Positions 17,095 to 25,810 of a DNA stretch of 64,000 bases are shown here, piece by piece. The notes under the pieces were generated by a model. It was not told the DNA's origin and did not search any database. It saw nothing but the letters and a program-made list of their open reading frames with translations. A program made the position numbers and the translations under genes. The DNA is from Hymenobacter gelipurpurascens (GTDB taxonomy: Bacteria; Bacteroidota; Bacteroidia; Cytophagales; Hymenobacteraceae). The DNA lies in assembly GCF_900187375.1 (NCBI RefSeq), contig NZ_FYEW01000001.1:1116001-1180000 (forward strand), given 5' to 3'. Within the stretch, counting starts at the first letter, position 1; every line of letters begins with the position of its first letter.

Positions 17095-17792
17095 TTAACT
17101 GCCTAATTATCGACGACGAACCGTTTGCTCGCGAGCTGCTGCAGGGCTACATCGCCCAGATGCCCCACCTGCACCTGGTGGCCAGTTGCGAGCATGTGTT
17201 TGAGGCCCTGGAAGTTCTGCAGCAACAACGCGTTGATCTGCTGTTTTCAGACATAAACATGCCCCAGGTGAACGGCCTGGAATTCATCCGTTCTTTGCAT
17301 AATCCGCCCTACGTCATCTTCGTCACGGCCTCGCCCCACCACGCCCTGGAAGGCTACGAGCTGGATGCGCTGGATTATGTGGTGAAGCCCGTTTCGTTTC
17401 CGCGCTTTATGAAGGCCGTGAATAAGGCCATGGCTGTAGTGAACAGCCGGCCGGCACTACCAGTAGCGCCAGAGCCGCAGTTTCTGTTTGTGAAAGAGGG
17501 CCACTCCTTGCGGCGCGTGCTGTTCGATGAAATCTACTACATCGAGGGGATGAAGGACTACATCAAAATCATTCTGAAAGACCGCATCATTATCACCTAT
17601 CTGCGCATGAGCCGCGTGGAAGACCAGCTCCCGGCCCGCCGCTTCACCCGCATCCAGAAGTCCTACATCGTCCGCACCGACGCCATTAAGGCCATCAGCG
17701 GCAACGAAGCGGAACTTTACGATTTACCCGAAAAGCTGCCTATTGGTAAGCAGCACAAGGAAGCGTTACTGGCGCAGTTTGGGCTGAGCTAG
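17091..17792 (+). CDS. LytTR family response regulator
   Basis: 233 aa. The receiver domain (1-120) has the acidic pair IIDDE (8-9), phospho-acceptor D54 in LFSDINMP, and the conserved lysine in YVVKPVSF. The C-terminal LytTR DNA-binding domain (about 130-233) begins LFVKEGHSLRRV and contains IYYIEGMKDYIKI and RRFTRIQKSYIV. It is translationally coupled to the intact kinase. LytTR proteins bind direct repeats about 21 bp apart, as found in the two copies of the nearby upstream element, so those are its most likely targets (inference). Confidence 0.94.
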   Translation: MINCLIIDDEPFARELLQGYIAQMPHLHLVASCEHVFEALEVLQQQRVDLLFSDINMPQVNGLEFIRSLHNPPYVIFVTASPHHALEGYELDALDYVVKPVSFPRFMKAVNKAMAVVNSRPALPVAPEPQFLFVKEGHSLRRVLFDEIYYIEGMKDYIKIILKDRIIITYLRMSRVEDQLPARRFTRIQKSYIVRTDAIKAISGNEAELYDLPEKLPIGKQHKEALLAQFGLS

Positions 17793-17814
17793 GCCAGTAA
17801 AAGGATAAAAAGAA

Positions 17815-17913
17815 ACGTTATCCTGACGAAGCTAAGCGCTTCCTATGCCTGAACGAGTGGCCTAGAAAAGCGCCTGCTGACGTGACAAGATCCTTCCTTC
17901 GTCAGGATGACGT
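17815..17913. repeat. MITE-like element with 17-bp terminal inverted repeats
   Basis: The left end ACGTTATCCTGACGAAG (17815-17831) and the right end, reverse complement ACGTCATCCTGACGAAG (17897-17913), match at 16 of 17 positions. It is 99 bp, non-coding, fills most of the spacer between the LytTR regulator and mrp, and contains one AGTGGCCTA motif. Confidence 0.7.
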
Positions 17914-17987
17914 GGTGGGTTGGTAGCCTGGCCGCATAGCCGAAACTGTTACTAAATCCTTGGCAACTTCCGCCCGCGTTTCCGGGT

Positions 17988-17995
17988 TATCTTTG
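17988..17995 (+). promoter_or_regulatory. Putative -7 box upstream of mrp
   Basis: TATCTTTG fits the Bacteroidota TAnnTTTG -7 consensus and lies 35 nt before the ATG at 18031. A -33 TTG at the usual distance is not evident. Confidence 0.45.
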
Positions 17996-18030
17996 CGCTT
18001 TGCATCTGCAATTTCCCGACTGACTATAGT

Positions 18031-19134
18031 ATGGCAACCATTACCAAAGAAGATGTCCTCAAGGCCCTGAGCTACGTGGAGGAGCCCGATCTGGGCAAAG
18101 ACCTCGTAACGCTCAACATGATTGAGGATGTGGCAATTGAGGGCAACCGCATATCGTTTACGGTGGTCCTGACCACCCCGGCCTGCCCCCTCAAGCAGCT
18201 CATTCACGATGCCTGTGAGCGCGCCATCCATACGATGGTGGACAAAAACGCCGAGGTCGTTATCGTGATGACTTCGCGCGTAACCACCATGCGCGAAAAC
18301 CGCGACCTGCTGCCTGGCGTGAAGAATATCATTGCCATTGCCTCGGGCAAAGGTGGCGTGGGCAAAAGCACCGTTACGGCCAACCTGGCCATTGCGTTGG
18401 CCAAAACCGGCGCCCGCGTAGGCCTGGTTGATGCCGATATTTCGGGCCCCAGCATGCCGCTTATGTTCGGCGTAGAGTCGGCTAGGCCACACGTATTCCA
18501 GGGCCCCGATGGCAAAAACCTAATTCAGCCCATTGAAGCCCACGGCGTAAAGCTGATGAGCATTGGCTTCCTGGCCCCAGCTGAGTCGGCTATAGTGTGG
18601 CGCGGCCCCATGGCTTCGTCGGCTCTGAAGCAGTTCATCACGGAAGTGGAGTGGGGCGAGCTGGACTACCTGCTCCTCGACATGCCTCCTGGAACCTCCG
18701 ACATTCACCTCACGATGGTGCAGACGGTGCCCGTTACCGGCTCACTCATCGTGACGACGCCCCAGAAAGTAGCGCTGGCCGATGCCGAGAAGGGTTTGCA
18801 GATGTTCCGTCTGCCCCAGATCAACGTGCCGGTGTTAGGTATTGTGGAGAATATGGCCTGGTTTACGCCCGCCGAGCTGCCTGACAGCAAGTACTTTATC
18901 TTCGGCGAAGGCGGCGGAAAGGGCCTCGCTGCCAAGCACGAAGTGCCGCTGCTAGGCCAGATACCACTGGTGCAAAGCATCCGCGAAAACGGCGACCAGG
19001 GTACGCCCGCCATCCTGCAAACCGGTACCGCCGCTGCGGCCGTGTTCGAGCAGTTGGCCGAGGAACTAGCTCGCCAAGTGAGCATCCGGAATGCGGTGGC
19101 CCCCAAAACGAACATCGTCGAGATGAACCGTTAG
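18031..19134 (+). CDS. mrp: Mrp/ApbC-type P-loop ATPase, Fe-S cluster carrier
   Basis: 367 aa. An N-terminal MIP18/DUF59-type domain (residues 1-95, with TTPACPLKQLIHDAC) is joined to a Mrp P-loop ATPase with the deviant Walker A SGKGGVGKST (105-114), ADISGPSMP and DYLLLDMPPGTSD. The family loads Fe-S clusters onto apoproteins. The C-terminal CxxC seen in Escherichia Mrp is absent at the equivalent ENMAWFTPAELPDSKYF, which I recall as common in Bacteroidota. A NifU-like scaffold gene follows, which supports the Fe-S role. Confidence 0.93.
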   Translation: MATITKEDVLKALSYVEEPDLGKDLVTLNMIEDVAIEGNRISFTVVLTTPACPLKQLIHDACERAIHTMVDKNAEVVIVMTSRVTTMRENRDLLPGVKNIIAIASGKGGVGKSTVTANLAIALAKTGARVGLVDADISGPSMPLMFGVESARPHVFQGPDGKNLIQPIEAHGVKLMSIGFLAPAESAIVWRGPMASSALKQFITEVEWGELDYLLLDMPPGTSDIHLTMVQTVPVTGSLIVTTPQKVALADAEKGLQMFRLPQINVPVLGIVENMAWFTPAELPDSKYFIFGEGGGKGLAAKHEVPLLGQIPLVQSIRENGDQGTPAILQTGTAAAAVFEQLAEELARQVSIRNAVAPKTNIVEMNR

Positions 19135-19312
19135 CCGGGGCTGGTTCAACTGACTTTTGTGCTTCAGCTGAACGCTTCCCGAACTTACCCCATCCGCTTT
19201 TGGTTGGTTCTTAACCAGTCAATAGCTGTATCTTTACTTGATTTTACTATCCAGGCCACCCCAAAAACAGGCCTAGAAAGCATCATCAGCTTAGCACCAA
19301 ACCCCGCGATTC

Positions 19313-19608
19313 ATGAATGTAGCTGCCACCGTCGAAGCCCATCCGCCCTGCCCCGCATCGAACAGGCCCTGGATACCATCCGGCCCTACCTGGCCGCCGA
19401 CGGAGGCAATGTGCGCGTGCTGGAAATCACCGATGATATGGTACTCCGCCTGGAGCTGTTGGGTGCCTGCGGCACCTGCCCAATGTCGCCGATGACGCTG
19501 AAAGCCGGCGTAGAGGAATCTGTGAAGAAAGCCGTACCGGAGATTCGCTCCGTAGAAGCCGTGAACGTAACGCCCATGAGCGAGCAGCCCGCCGGCCAGG
19601 TTCGGTAA
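19313..19608 (+). CDS. NifU-like Fe-S scaffold (C-terminal NifU domain); apparent 1-nt frameshift near the start
   Basis: The domain is unmistakable: IRPYLAADGGNVRVLEI, then the cluster-binding GACGTCPMSPMTLKAGVE. It is in a frame with no ATG. The natural start MNVAATVEAHPP (19313) is in the -1 frame. Adding one C to the CCC at 19346-19348 joins the two as ...HPPLPRIEQALDT and gives 98 aa, a normal length. So either the gene carries a 1-nt deletion, the assembly has an indel, or translation starts at an upstream GTG (19159) with a long atypical extension. It probably works with the upstream Mrp in Fe-S assembly. Confidence 0.8.
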
Positions 19609-19633
19609 GCCACTTACTCACAAGTAGTACATG

Positions 19634-19663
19634 AAAAGGGATAGCCTAGCGGTTATCCCTTTT
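19634..19663 (+). terminator. Intrinsic terminator after the NifU-like gene
   Basis: 13-bp arms (19634-19646 and 19651-19663, one mismatch) with tetraloop TAGC, followed by a T-run. Confidence 0.8.
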
Positions 19664-19738
19664 TTGCTTTTCCAGTCTATTTTGCATTGCCACATAAGGA
19701 GAAAACCGGTGATCTAGCCATCTTTTCCCTGGCTCGTC

Positions 19739-19746
19739 TACCTTTG
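19739..19746 (+). promoter_or_regulatory. Putative -7 box upstream of fahA
   Basis: TACCTTTG, a TAnnTTTG match, 26 nt before the fumarylacetoacetase ATG at 19773. Confidence 0.45.
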
Positions 19747-19772
19747 CCGGCTCCTTCCACCTGCATCCTACT

Positions 19773-21059
19773 ATGGCAAACCCAAACGACCCCGCCCTCC
19801 GCTCCTGGATTGATATAGCGCCCACCAGTGACTTCCCAATCCAGAATCTGCCCTTTGGCGTGTTTGAAACCGACGAGCGTGGCCCGCGGGTGGGCGTAGC
19901 TATCGGCGAGTATGTGCTGGATTTGTACGCCGTAGCACAGTTCGGTTATTTCGAGGACCTGGAGCTGGGGCCGAAAATGCCGAAGATATTCCGTCGCCGT
20001 AGCCTGAACCAGTTTATTGCCCTGGGCCGACCGGCGTGGCGGGCCGTGCGCCAGCGCATAAGTGAGCTGTTGCGCCACGACAACCCTACGCTGGCCCGCA
20101 ACGAGGAAGCGATGCACTCCTGCCTACTTCGCCAAAGCGATGTGCGGATGCTACGCCCCGTACGCTCCCACAACTACACCGATTTCTACAGCAGCATCGA
20201 GCACGCCACCAACGTGGGCATCATGTTCCGAGACCCGGCCAATGCCCTGCTGCCCAACTGGCGCCATATTCCCATCGGGTACCACGGTCGCGCCAGCAGC
20301 ATTGTAGTATCCGGCACCGATATCCGGCGTCCCAACGGCCAGCGCAAAGCCCCCGATGCGGCCGCGCCCACTTTCGGCCCTTCGCAACAGCTGGATTTTG
20401 AGCTGGAAATGGCCTTTATAGTAGGTCGCGGCACGGAGCTCGGCGACACCGTGCCGATTCAGAATGCGGAGGACTATATCTTCGGGATGGTGCTGTTTAA
20501 TGATTGGAGCGCCCGCGACATCCAGAGCTGGGAATACGTGCCGCTAGGCCCCTTCCTGGGCAAAAGCTTCGGCAGCAGCGTGTCGCCGTGGGTCGTGACG
20601 CTGGACGCGCTGGAGCCTTTCCGGGTGGCTGGCCCGGTGCAGGAGCCCGAGCCGCTGCTCTACCTGCGCCAACTCGACGAGCACAACTTCGATGTTAACC
20701 TGGAAGTGGGTATTCAGCCGGAAGGTGGCCTAGAAACCGTCGTGTCACACTCCAATTTTGGGCTGATGTACTGGAGCATGGCTCAGCAGCTCACCCACCA
20801 GGCGTCCAACGGCTGCAACCTGGAAGTAGGCGACCTGTACGCTTCCGGTACCATCTCCGGCACCACCCCCGACTCTCTGGGCTCCATGCTGGAACTGGCG
20901 TGGCGCGGCACCCGCCCCGTGCCGCTGGCTGATGGTTCGGAGCGCAAGTTCCTACAAGACGGCGACACCGTAACCATGCGCGGCTATTGCGAGAAAGATG
21001 GCTTACGCATTGGTTTCGGAGAGGTGACAGGTAAAATACTGCCGGCCAATACGCTGTAG
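19773..21059 (+). CDS. fahA: Fumarylacetoacetase
   Basis: 428 aa, the full-length family. It hydrolyses fumarylacetoacetate to fumarate and acetoacetate, the last step of tyrosine and phenylalanine breakdown. Visible motifs are SDFPIQNLPFGVF (N-terminal SH3-like domain), DFYSSIEHATNVGIMFR (catalytic His in the EHA segment), DFELEMAFIVGRG (metal-binding glutamates), FNDWSARDIQSWEYVPLGPF and GTISGTTPDSLGSMLEL. No other homogentisate-pathway gene lies in the window. It ends in a terminator at 21106-21141. Confidence 0.96.
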   Translation: MANPNDPALRSWIDIAPTSDFPIQNLPFGVFETDERGPRVGVAIGEYVLDLYAVAQFGYFEDLELGPKMPKIFRRRSLNQFIALGRPAWRAVRQRISELLRHDNPTLARNEEAMHSCLLRQSDVRMLRPVRSHNYTDFYSSIEHATNVGIMFRDPANALLPNWRHIPIGYHGRASSIVVSGTDIRRPNGQRKAPDAAAPTFGPSQQLDFELEMAFIVGRGTELGDTVPIQNAEDYIFGMVLFNDWSARDIQSWEYVPLGPFLGKSFGSSVSPWVVTLDALEPFRVAGPVQEPEPLLYLRQLDEHNFDVNLEVGIQPEGGLETVVSHSNFGLMYWSMAQQLTHQASNGCNLEVGDLYASGTISGTTPDSLGSMLELAWRGTRPVPLADGSERKFLQDGDTVTMRGYCEKDGLRIGFGEVTGKILPANTL

Positions 21060-21105
21060 GCCACCCGAACCTTAGTTCCGACAGAGAAGCGCAGAATTCT
21101 GACGC

Positions 21106-21141
21106 AAAAAGCACCGGCTCCTGATGGAGACGGTGCTTTTT
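21106..21141 (+). terminator. Intrinsic terminator after fahA
   Basis: Arms AAAAAGCACCG (21106-21116) and CGGTGCTTTTT (21131-21141), 14-nt loop. Confidence 0.85.
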
Positions 21142-21173
21142 CATTGCTTAGTGCTGCAGCTGTTTTTGTGATT

Positions 21174-21321
21174 CAAAAAAGAAACGTCGTGCTGAGCTTA
21201 TGTAACGTCATGCTTGATCTGGCGTCCGCGCAGTCGAAGCATTTCTACCTCTGGCTACTCAACAGGCATAGAGAAGCGGTAGAGATGCTTCGGCAAGCTC
21301 AGCATGACGTTCCTTTTTTTG
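21174..21321. repeat. MITE-like element, 148 bp, with terminal and nested inverted repeats
   Basis: The left terminus (21174-21199, with AACGTCGTGCTGAGCTT) pairs with the right terminus (21295-21321, reverse complement with AACGTCATGCTGAGCTT). Inside, GAAGCATTTCTACC and GGTAGAGATGCTTC form a second inverted pair. The left inner part (CATGCTTGATCTGGCGTCC) recurs as CATGCCTGATCTGGCGTCC in the element at 47579. It is non-coding and sits between fahA and acsA. Confidence 0.75.
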
Positions 21322-21362
21322 ATCTGCAATCCTTCCTACACTGCTCTAATTAGCCGCCTCAA

Positions 21363-23288
21363 TTACTTCCGCCCTTCGATAATCTCATCCACTACCGCTG
21401 GGTCGAGGAGCGTGGTGGTGTCGCCGAGGTTGCTGATTTCGCCTTCCGCCACTTTGCGCAGGATGCGGCGCATGATTTTGCCGGAGCGCGTTTTCGGTAG
21501 GCCACTCACAATCTGGATTTTATCGGGCTTGGCAATTTTGCCGATTTCGGCCACGATAGTCTCGATGATGCTGGCCTCGATATGAATCTTATCGGAGTCT
21601 TTTTCGCAGGCGCCGGGCCGACAGATCACGTAGGCATAGATGCCCTGCCCCTTCACATCGTGTGGGAAAGCCACTACCGCCGACTCCACCACATTGTGGT
21701 TCTGGTTAATGGCATTCTCAATTTCGGCCGTGCCGAAGCGGTGACCCGATACGTTGATCACGTCATCGACGCGACCAATGATGCGGTAGAGGCCGTCGGC
21801 GTCGCGGCGGGCGCCGTCGCCGGTAAAGTAGTAGCCCTTGTAGGGTGCAAAGTAGGTATGCACGGCCCGCTCATGGTCGCCGTAGGTGGTCCGGATGATG
21901 CCGGGCCAACTTTGCTTGATGGCTAAGTAGCCTTCCTCTTCATTGCCCTCAATTTCCTTTCCTTCCTGTGTGAGCAGCACGGGCTGCACGCCGGGCAGCG
22001 GCAGGCCCGCGTGCGTGGGTTTGCTGGGCGTGATACCCGCCAGAGCAGAAATCATAATACCGCCGGTTTCCGTCTGCCACCACGTATCCACGATGGGGCA
22101 GCGCTCCTTGCCCACGTGCTGGTAATACCAATACCAGGCTTCCTCATTGATGGGCTCCCCCACCGAGCCCAGCACCCGCAACGAGTCAAGAGAGTAGCTG
22201 AGCACGTTATCCAGCGGGGCGGCCATCAGGCTGCGGATAGCCGTGGGCGCGGTATAAAAGATGCTGACCGAGTGCTTGTCAATCACCTCCCAGAAACGGC
22301 CTGCGTCGGGATACGTCGGGATGCCCTCAAACATCAGCGAGGTGGCCCCCGACAGCAGCGGACCGTAGAGCAGATACGTATGGCCCGTTACCCACCCTAT
22401 ATCGGCGGTGCACCAATAGATGTCGTTTTCCTCTACCTGAAACACATTTCGAAACGTGTAATCGGCCCACACCATGTAGCCGGCCGTGCTGTGCACTACG
22501 CCCTTGGGCTTACCGGTGCTGCCCGAAGTATAGAGGATGAACAACGGATCTTCGGCCTCCATTTCCTCGGCGGGGCAGGTTTTGGCCACACCTTCAGCTT
22601 CCTCGTGATACCACACGTCGCGGCCTTCCTTCATTTGCACGGGCCAGCCGAGGTGTTCTACCACAATCACGCGACGCACGCCGGGGCAGCTTTCCAGGGC
22701 TTCATCCACCACGCGCTTCACCGGAATCTGCTTGGCGCCGCGGTTCAGGCCATCGGCTGTGAGTACCACAGTGGCCTGGGCATCATTCACGCGGTCGGAA
22801 ATGGCAGTGGCCGAGAAGCCCGCAAAAATCACGGAATGCACGGCCCCAATGCGGGCGCAGGCCAGCACCGCAATGGCCAGCTGCGGTATCATGGGCATAT
22901 AAATGCACACCCGGTCGCCCTTCTCCACGCCATTGTCGTGCAGCACATTGGCAAACTTGCACACCTCGTGGTACAGCTCGCGGTAGGTCAGGCGCAAATG
23001 GCGGGTTTTGGTATCATTCGGCTCATAGATGATGGCCAGCTTGTTGCCGCGGGTGGCCAAGTGGCGGTCGAGGCAGTTCTCCGTGATGTTGAGGCGGGCT
23101 CCCTGAAACCACTCATTGTGGCCGTTAGCCATATCAGAGGTCATTACTTTGTCCCACTTGCGGCGCCAGGTAAAGGGCGCGGCCACATCGGCCCAGAACT
23201 GTTCGGGGTTTTCTACGCTGCGGCGGTAGGCCTCGTGGTATTCTTCCAGCGTACGAATGCGGGCGTGTTTGGAGGGCGTTTCGGGCAT
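21363..23288 (-). CDS. acsA: Acetyl-CoA synthetase (AMP-forming)
   Basis: 641 aa from the ATG at 23288 (MPETPSKHARIRTLEEYHEAY); 57 further upstream codons in frame have no family counterpart. It converts acetate, ATP and CoA into acetyl-CoA. AMP-binding motifs are YTSGSTGKPKGVVHSTAGY, DTWWQTETGGIMISALAG and YFTGDGARRDADG. The C-terminal PKTRSGKIMRRILRKVAEG carries the lysine that is acetylated in Acs homologues. It is the last gene of a minus-strand run with a PrpE-like synthetase, a receiver protein and a symporter-kinase. Confidence 0.95.
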   Translation of the reverse strand: MPETPSKHARIRTLEEYHEAYRRSVENPEQFWADVAAPFTWRRKWDKVMTSDMANGHNEWFQGARLNITENCLDRHLATRGNKLAIIYEPNDTKTRHLRLTYRELYHEVCKFANVLHDNGVEKGDRVCIYMPMIPQLAIAVLACARIGAVHSVIFAGFSATAISDRVNDAQATVVLTADGLNRGAKQIPVKRVVDEALESCPGVRRVIVVEHLGWPVQMKEGRDVWYHEEAEGVAKTCPAEEMEAEDPLFILYTSGSTGKPKGVVHSTAGYMVWADYTFRNVFQVEENDIYWCTADIGWVTGHTYLLYGPLLSGATSLMFEGIPTYPDAGRFWEVIDKHSVSIFYTAPTAIRSLMAAPLDNVLSYSLDSLRVLGSVGEPINEEAWYWYYQHVGKERCPIVDTWWQTETGGIMISALAGITPSKPTHAGLPLPGVQPVLLTQEGKEIEGNEEEGYLAIKQSWPGIIRTTYGDHERAVHTYFAPYKGYYFTGDGARRDADGLYRIIGRVDDVINVSGHRFGTAEIENAINQNHNVVESAVVAFPHDVKGQGIYAYVICRPGACEKDSDKIHIEASIIETIVAEIGKIAKPDKIQIVSGLPKTRSGKIMRRILRKVAEGEISNLGDTTTLLDPAVVDEIIEGRK

Positions 23289-23340
23289 GGGAATAGGGTT
23301 TAGGGAGTGTATGTGTTTGGTGTATCGGGGCTTCCTGACT

Positions 23341-25299
23341 TCAGGATGACAATCGGTTTTCAAAGGCCTGACCCAGGCATCTGGCTTCCAGCACCAGCTG
23401 GATTTCCTCCAGAATAGCCGGATCATCAATGGTGGAAGGCAATACGAACTCCTCGCCATCGGCCAGCTGCCGCAGGGTTTTACGCAGGATTTTGCCGGAG
23501 CGGGTTTTGGGCAGCCGTTTTACCACGGCGGCCTGCCGGAAGCAGGCAACGGCGCCAATCTGCTCCCGAATAAGGCTGATGAGTTCTTTTTCCAGTTGCT
23601 CCTCCTCCATTTGCTGGCCGTCTTTCAGCACCACGAGGCCTACGGGTCGCTGCCCACGCAAGGCGCAGGCAATGCCCAGCACGGCGCACTCGGCCACGGC
23701 GGGGTGCGCCGCCAGCAGCTCTTCTATCTCGCCGGTGCTGAGGCGGTGGCCGGCTACGTTTATGACATCATCCACGCGGCCCATGATGTAGAAATAGCCT
23801 TCCGCGTCCTGGTAGCCGCCGTCGCCGGTAAAGTAGTAGCCGGGAAAAGTATCCAAGTAGCTGCTCTGAAAGCGAGCATCATCCTGCCACAGCGTAGGGA
23901 GGCAGCCGGGTGGCAACGGCAGCTTCACGGCAACTAGGCCCGTGGTGCCGGCCGGCACTGGTAGGCCGGCTTCGTCCAGAATCTGCACATCGTAGCCCGG
24001 CACCGGGTGGCCCGCCGAACCGGCGCGGGGCGGCGGCATATCAGAGAGCCCCACCATGGTAGCCAGCATCGGCCACCCCGACTCGGTTTGCCACCAGTGG
24101 TCTATTACGGGCACGCCCAAGAGCTGGCCGGCCCACTCGTAGGTAGCAGGGTCGCACCGCTCGCCAGCCAGAAAGAGGTAGCACAGGCAGCTTAAGTCGT
24201 ACTGCCGGGAGAGTAGGCCTTCCGGATCTTCTTTCTTGATGGCCCGAATGGCAGTGGGCGCCGTGAACGTCACCCGCACGTTGTGGTCGTGGATGAGGCG
24301 CCAGAACGTACCGGCATCGGGCGTGCGAACGGGCTTCCCCTCAAATAACACCGTGGTGCAGCCGTGCAGCAGCGGCCCGTACACGATGTAGCTGTGGCCT
24401 ACAGCCCACCCAATATCAGAGCCGGCAAAAAAAGTCTCGCCGGGCTCTACGCCATAAATAGCCGACATGCTGTACTTCAGCGCTACCGCGTGCCCACCGT
24501 TGTCGCGGACCACGCCTTTGGGCTTGCCAGTAGTGCCGGAGGTGTAGAGAATGTAAAGCGGGTCAGTAGCTTCCACCGGAACGGCCTCTACGGGCGCGGC
24601 CTGGAGTAGCTGCTGATAATCTACGTCGCGGGGGGCACGTTCGGAGGCGGCTGAGTGGCTCGGGTTCAACTCGGCGAGGCAAAAGCTGCGCTGTAGCACC
24701 ACAACGTGTTCGGGCTTATGCTGGGCTTTCCCGATGGCATCATCTACGAGGGGCTTGTACGGAATTACCCGATCAAACTCCAGCCCCGCCGACGCGCAGA
24801 TAATAACGCGGGGCCGGGCATCATCAATACGCACGGCCAGCTCGTGGGGCGCAAAACCGCCAAATACCACGGAGTGCACAGCTCCCAGGCGGGCGCAGGC
24901 CAGCATGGCCACCACCGCCTCGGGCAGGTTGGGCATGTACAGAATCACCCGGTCGCCGTAGGCCACTCCCAGCTCCCGTAGGCCACCCGCAAAGCGTGCC
25001 GTCAGGTCCAGCAGCTGCTGGTAGGTGTAGCGGCGCACCGTTTGGGTTACCGGCGAATCATAGATGAGGGCCGTCTGCTCGGCGCGGCCGTTTTGCACAT
25101 GGTAATCGAGGCACAGGAAGCTGGTGTTGAGGCGCCCGCCCCGAAACCAGCGGTAGAATCCGGTGCCTTCATCCTGGCTCAAAACAGGCTGAGGAGGCTC
25201 CTCAAACCAGGCAATCTGGCCAGCCTGGGCGGCCCAGAACGCGGCCGGATCCGTGAGGCTGGCGGCGCGGGCGGCAGCGTATGTGGTGGGAGCGTTCAT
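23341..25299 (-). CDS. prpE: Propionyl-/acetyl-CoA synthetase, PrpE (ACSS3)-like
   Basis: 652 aa. Motifs are YTSGTTGKPKGVVRDNGGHA (the RDNGGH form is typical of PrpE), DHWWQTESGWPM, YFTGDGGYQDAEGYF and C-terminal PKTRSGKILRKTLRQLADG. The N-terminal FRGGRLNTSFLCLDYHV also fits PrpE. The substrate is probably propionate or a mix of short-chain acids; sequence alone does not separate propionate from acetate. It starts 43 nt after the receiver gene and is followed by acsA within 52 nt, consistent with one transcript. Confidence 0.85.
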   Translation of the reverse strand: MNAPTTYAAARAASLTDPAAFWAAQAGQIAWFEEPPQPVLSQDEGTGFYRWFRGGRLNTSFLCLDYHVQNGRAEQTALIYDSPVTQTVRRYTYQQLLDLTARFAGGLRELGVAYGDRVILYMPNLPEAVVAMLACARLGAVHSVVFGGFAPHELAVRIDDARPRVIICASAGLEFDRVIPYKPLVDDAIGKAQHKPEHVVVLQRSFCLAELNPSHSAASERAPRDVDYQQLLQAAPVEAVPVEATDPLYILYTSGTTGKPKGVVRDNGGHAVALKYSMSAIYGVEPGETFFAGSDIGWAVGHSYIVYGPLLHGCTTVLFEGKPVRTPDAGTFWRLIHDHNVRVTFTAPTAIRAIKKEDPEGLLSRQYDLSCLCYLFLAGERCDPATYEWAGQLLGVPVIDHWWQTESGWPMLATMVGLSDMPPPRAGSAGHPVPGYDVQILDEAGLPVPAGTTGLVAVKLPLPPGCLPTLWQDDARFQSSYLDTFPGYYFTGDGGYQDAEGYFYIMGRVDDVINVAGHRLSTGEIEELLAAHPAVAECAVLGIACALRGQRPVGLVVLKDGQQMEEEQLEKELISLIREQIGAVACFRQAAVVKRLPKTRSGKILRKTLRQLADGEEFVLPSTIDDPAILEEIQLVLEARCLGQAFENRLSS

Positions 25300-25342
25300 G
25301 ATTGGGCGGGTTGGGTGGGCACGGCGGGCAAACGGAGGTGGC

Positions 25343-25723
25343 CTAGGCGGCCGTACTGATCAGCTCTTTGATGGTAGACATGAGCTGGCGCGTGCTGAAG
25401 GGCTTTGGGATGTAGAGGTCGGCGCCCACCTCGTAACCCTTCTGAATATCAGCATCCTTGCTCTTCGCCGACAGGAAAATAACGCGGGTGCGGCTGCGGT
25501 TGGGCAGCTGGCGCAGATGGCGGCACACCTGGTAGCCATCCACATCGGGCATCATCACATCCAGCAGCACCACATCAAAATTGGTCCGGTCCAGGGCCTC
25601 CAGCGCCTCGGTGCCGTTGCGGGCTATGCTGACGCCGTAGCCGCTTTTGCGCATCAGAAATTCGAGCGACATCACAATGTTGGGCTCGTCATCGACAATG
25701 AGAATGTGGGGAGGCGTCGGCAT
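25343..25723 (-). CDS. Single-domain response regulator (receiver only)
   Basis: 126 aa, a complete CheY-like fold and nothing else. It has acidic residues in IVDDEPN (11-12), phospho-acceptor D55 in VLLDVMMPD, the switch Ser/Thr in IFLSAKS, and the lysine in YIPKPFS. It lies between the symporter-kinase fusion (87 nt upstream) and the prpE-like gene, so it is the likely partner of that kinase. There is no DNA-binding domain, so control of the synthetases would need a further partner or a protein-protein mechanism. Confidence 0.92.
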   Translation of the reverse strand: MPTPPHILIVDDEPNIVMSLEFLMRKSGYGVSIARNGTEALEALDRTNFDVVLLDVMMPDVDGYQVCRHLRQLPNRSRTRVIFLSAKSKDADIQKGYEVGADLYIPKPFSTRQLMSTIKELISTAA

Positions 25724-25810
25724 GACGTGGAGGTTTGTTTTCGGAAGGAGGTTCGGGTGGCGGGTTCTGTTCGGGTGTTGGCGCCCGCTTAGGAAAGAAG
25801 GTGGTTCGGG

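Noticed and set aside
22011..23303. 430-codon plus-strand ORF opposite acsA
   Set aside because: Antisense shadow of an unmistakable acetyl-CoA synthetase; composition (His/Gly/Ala-rich) is typical of shadow frames.
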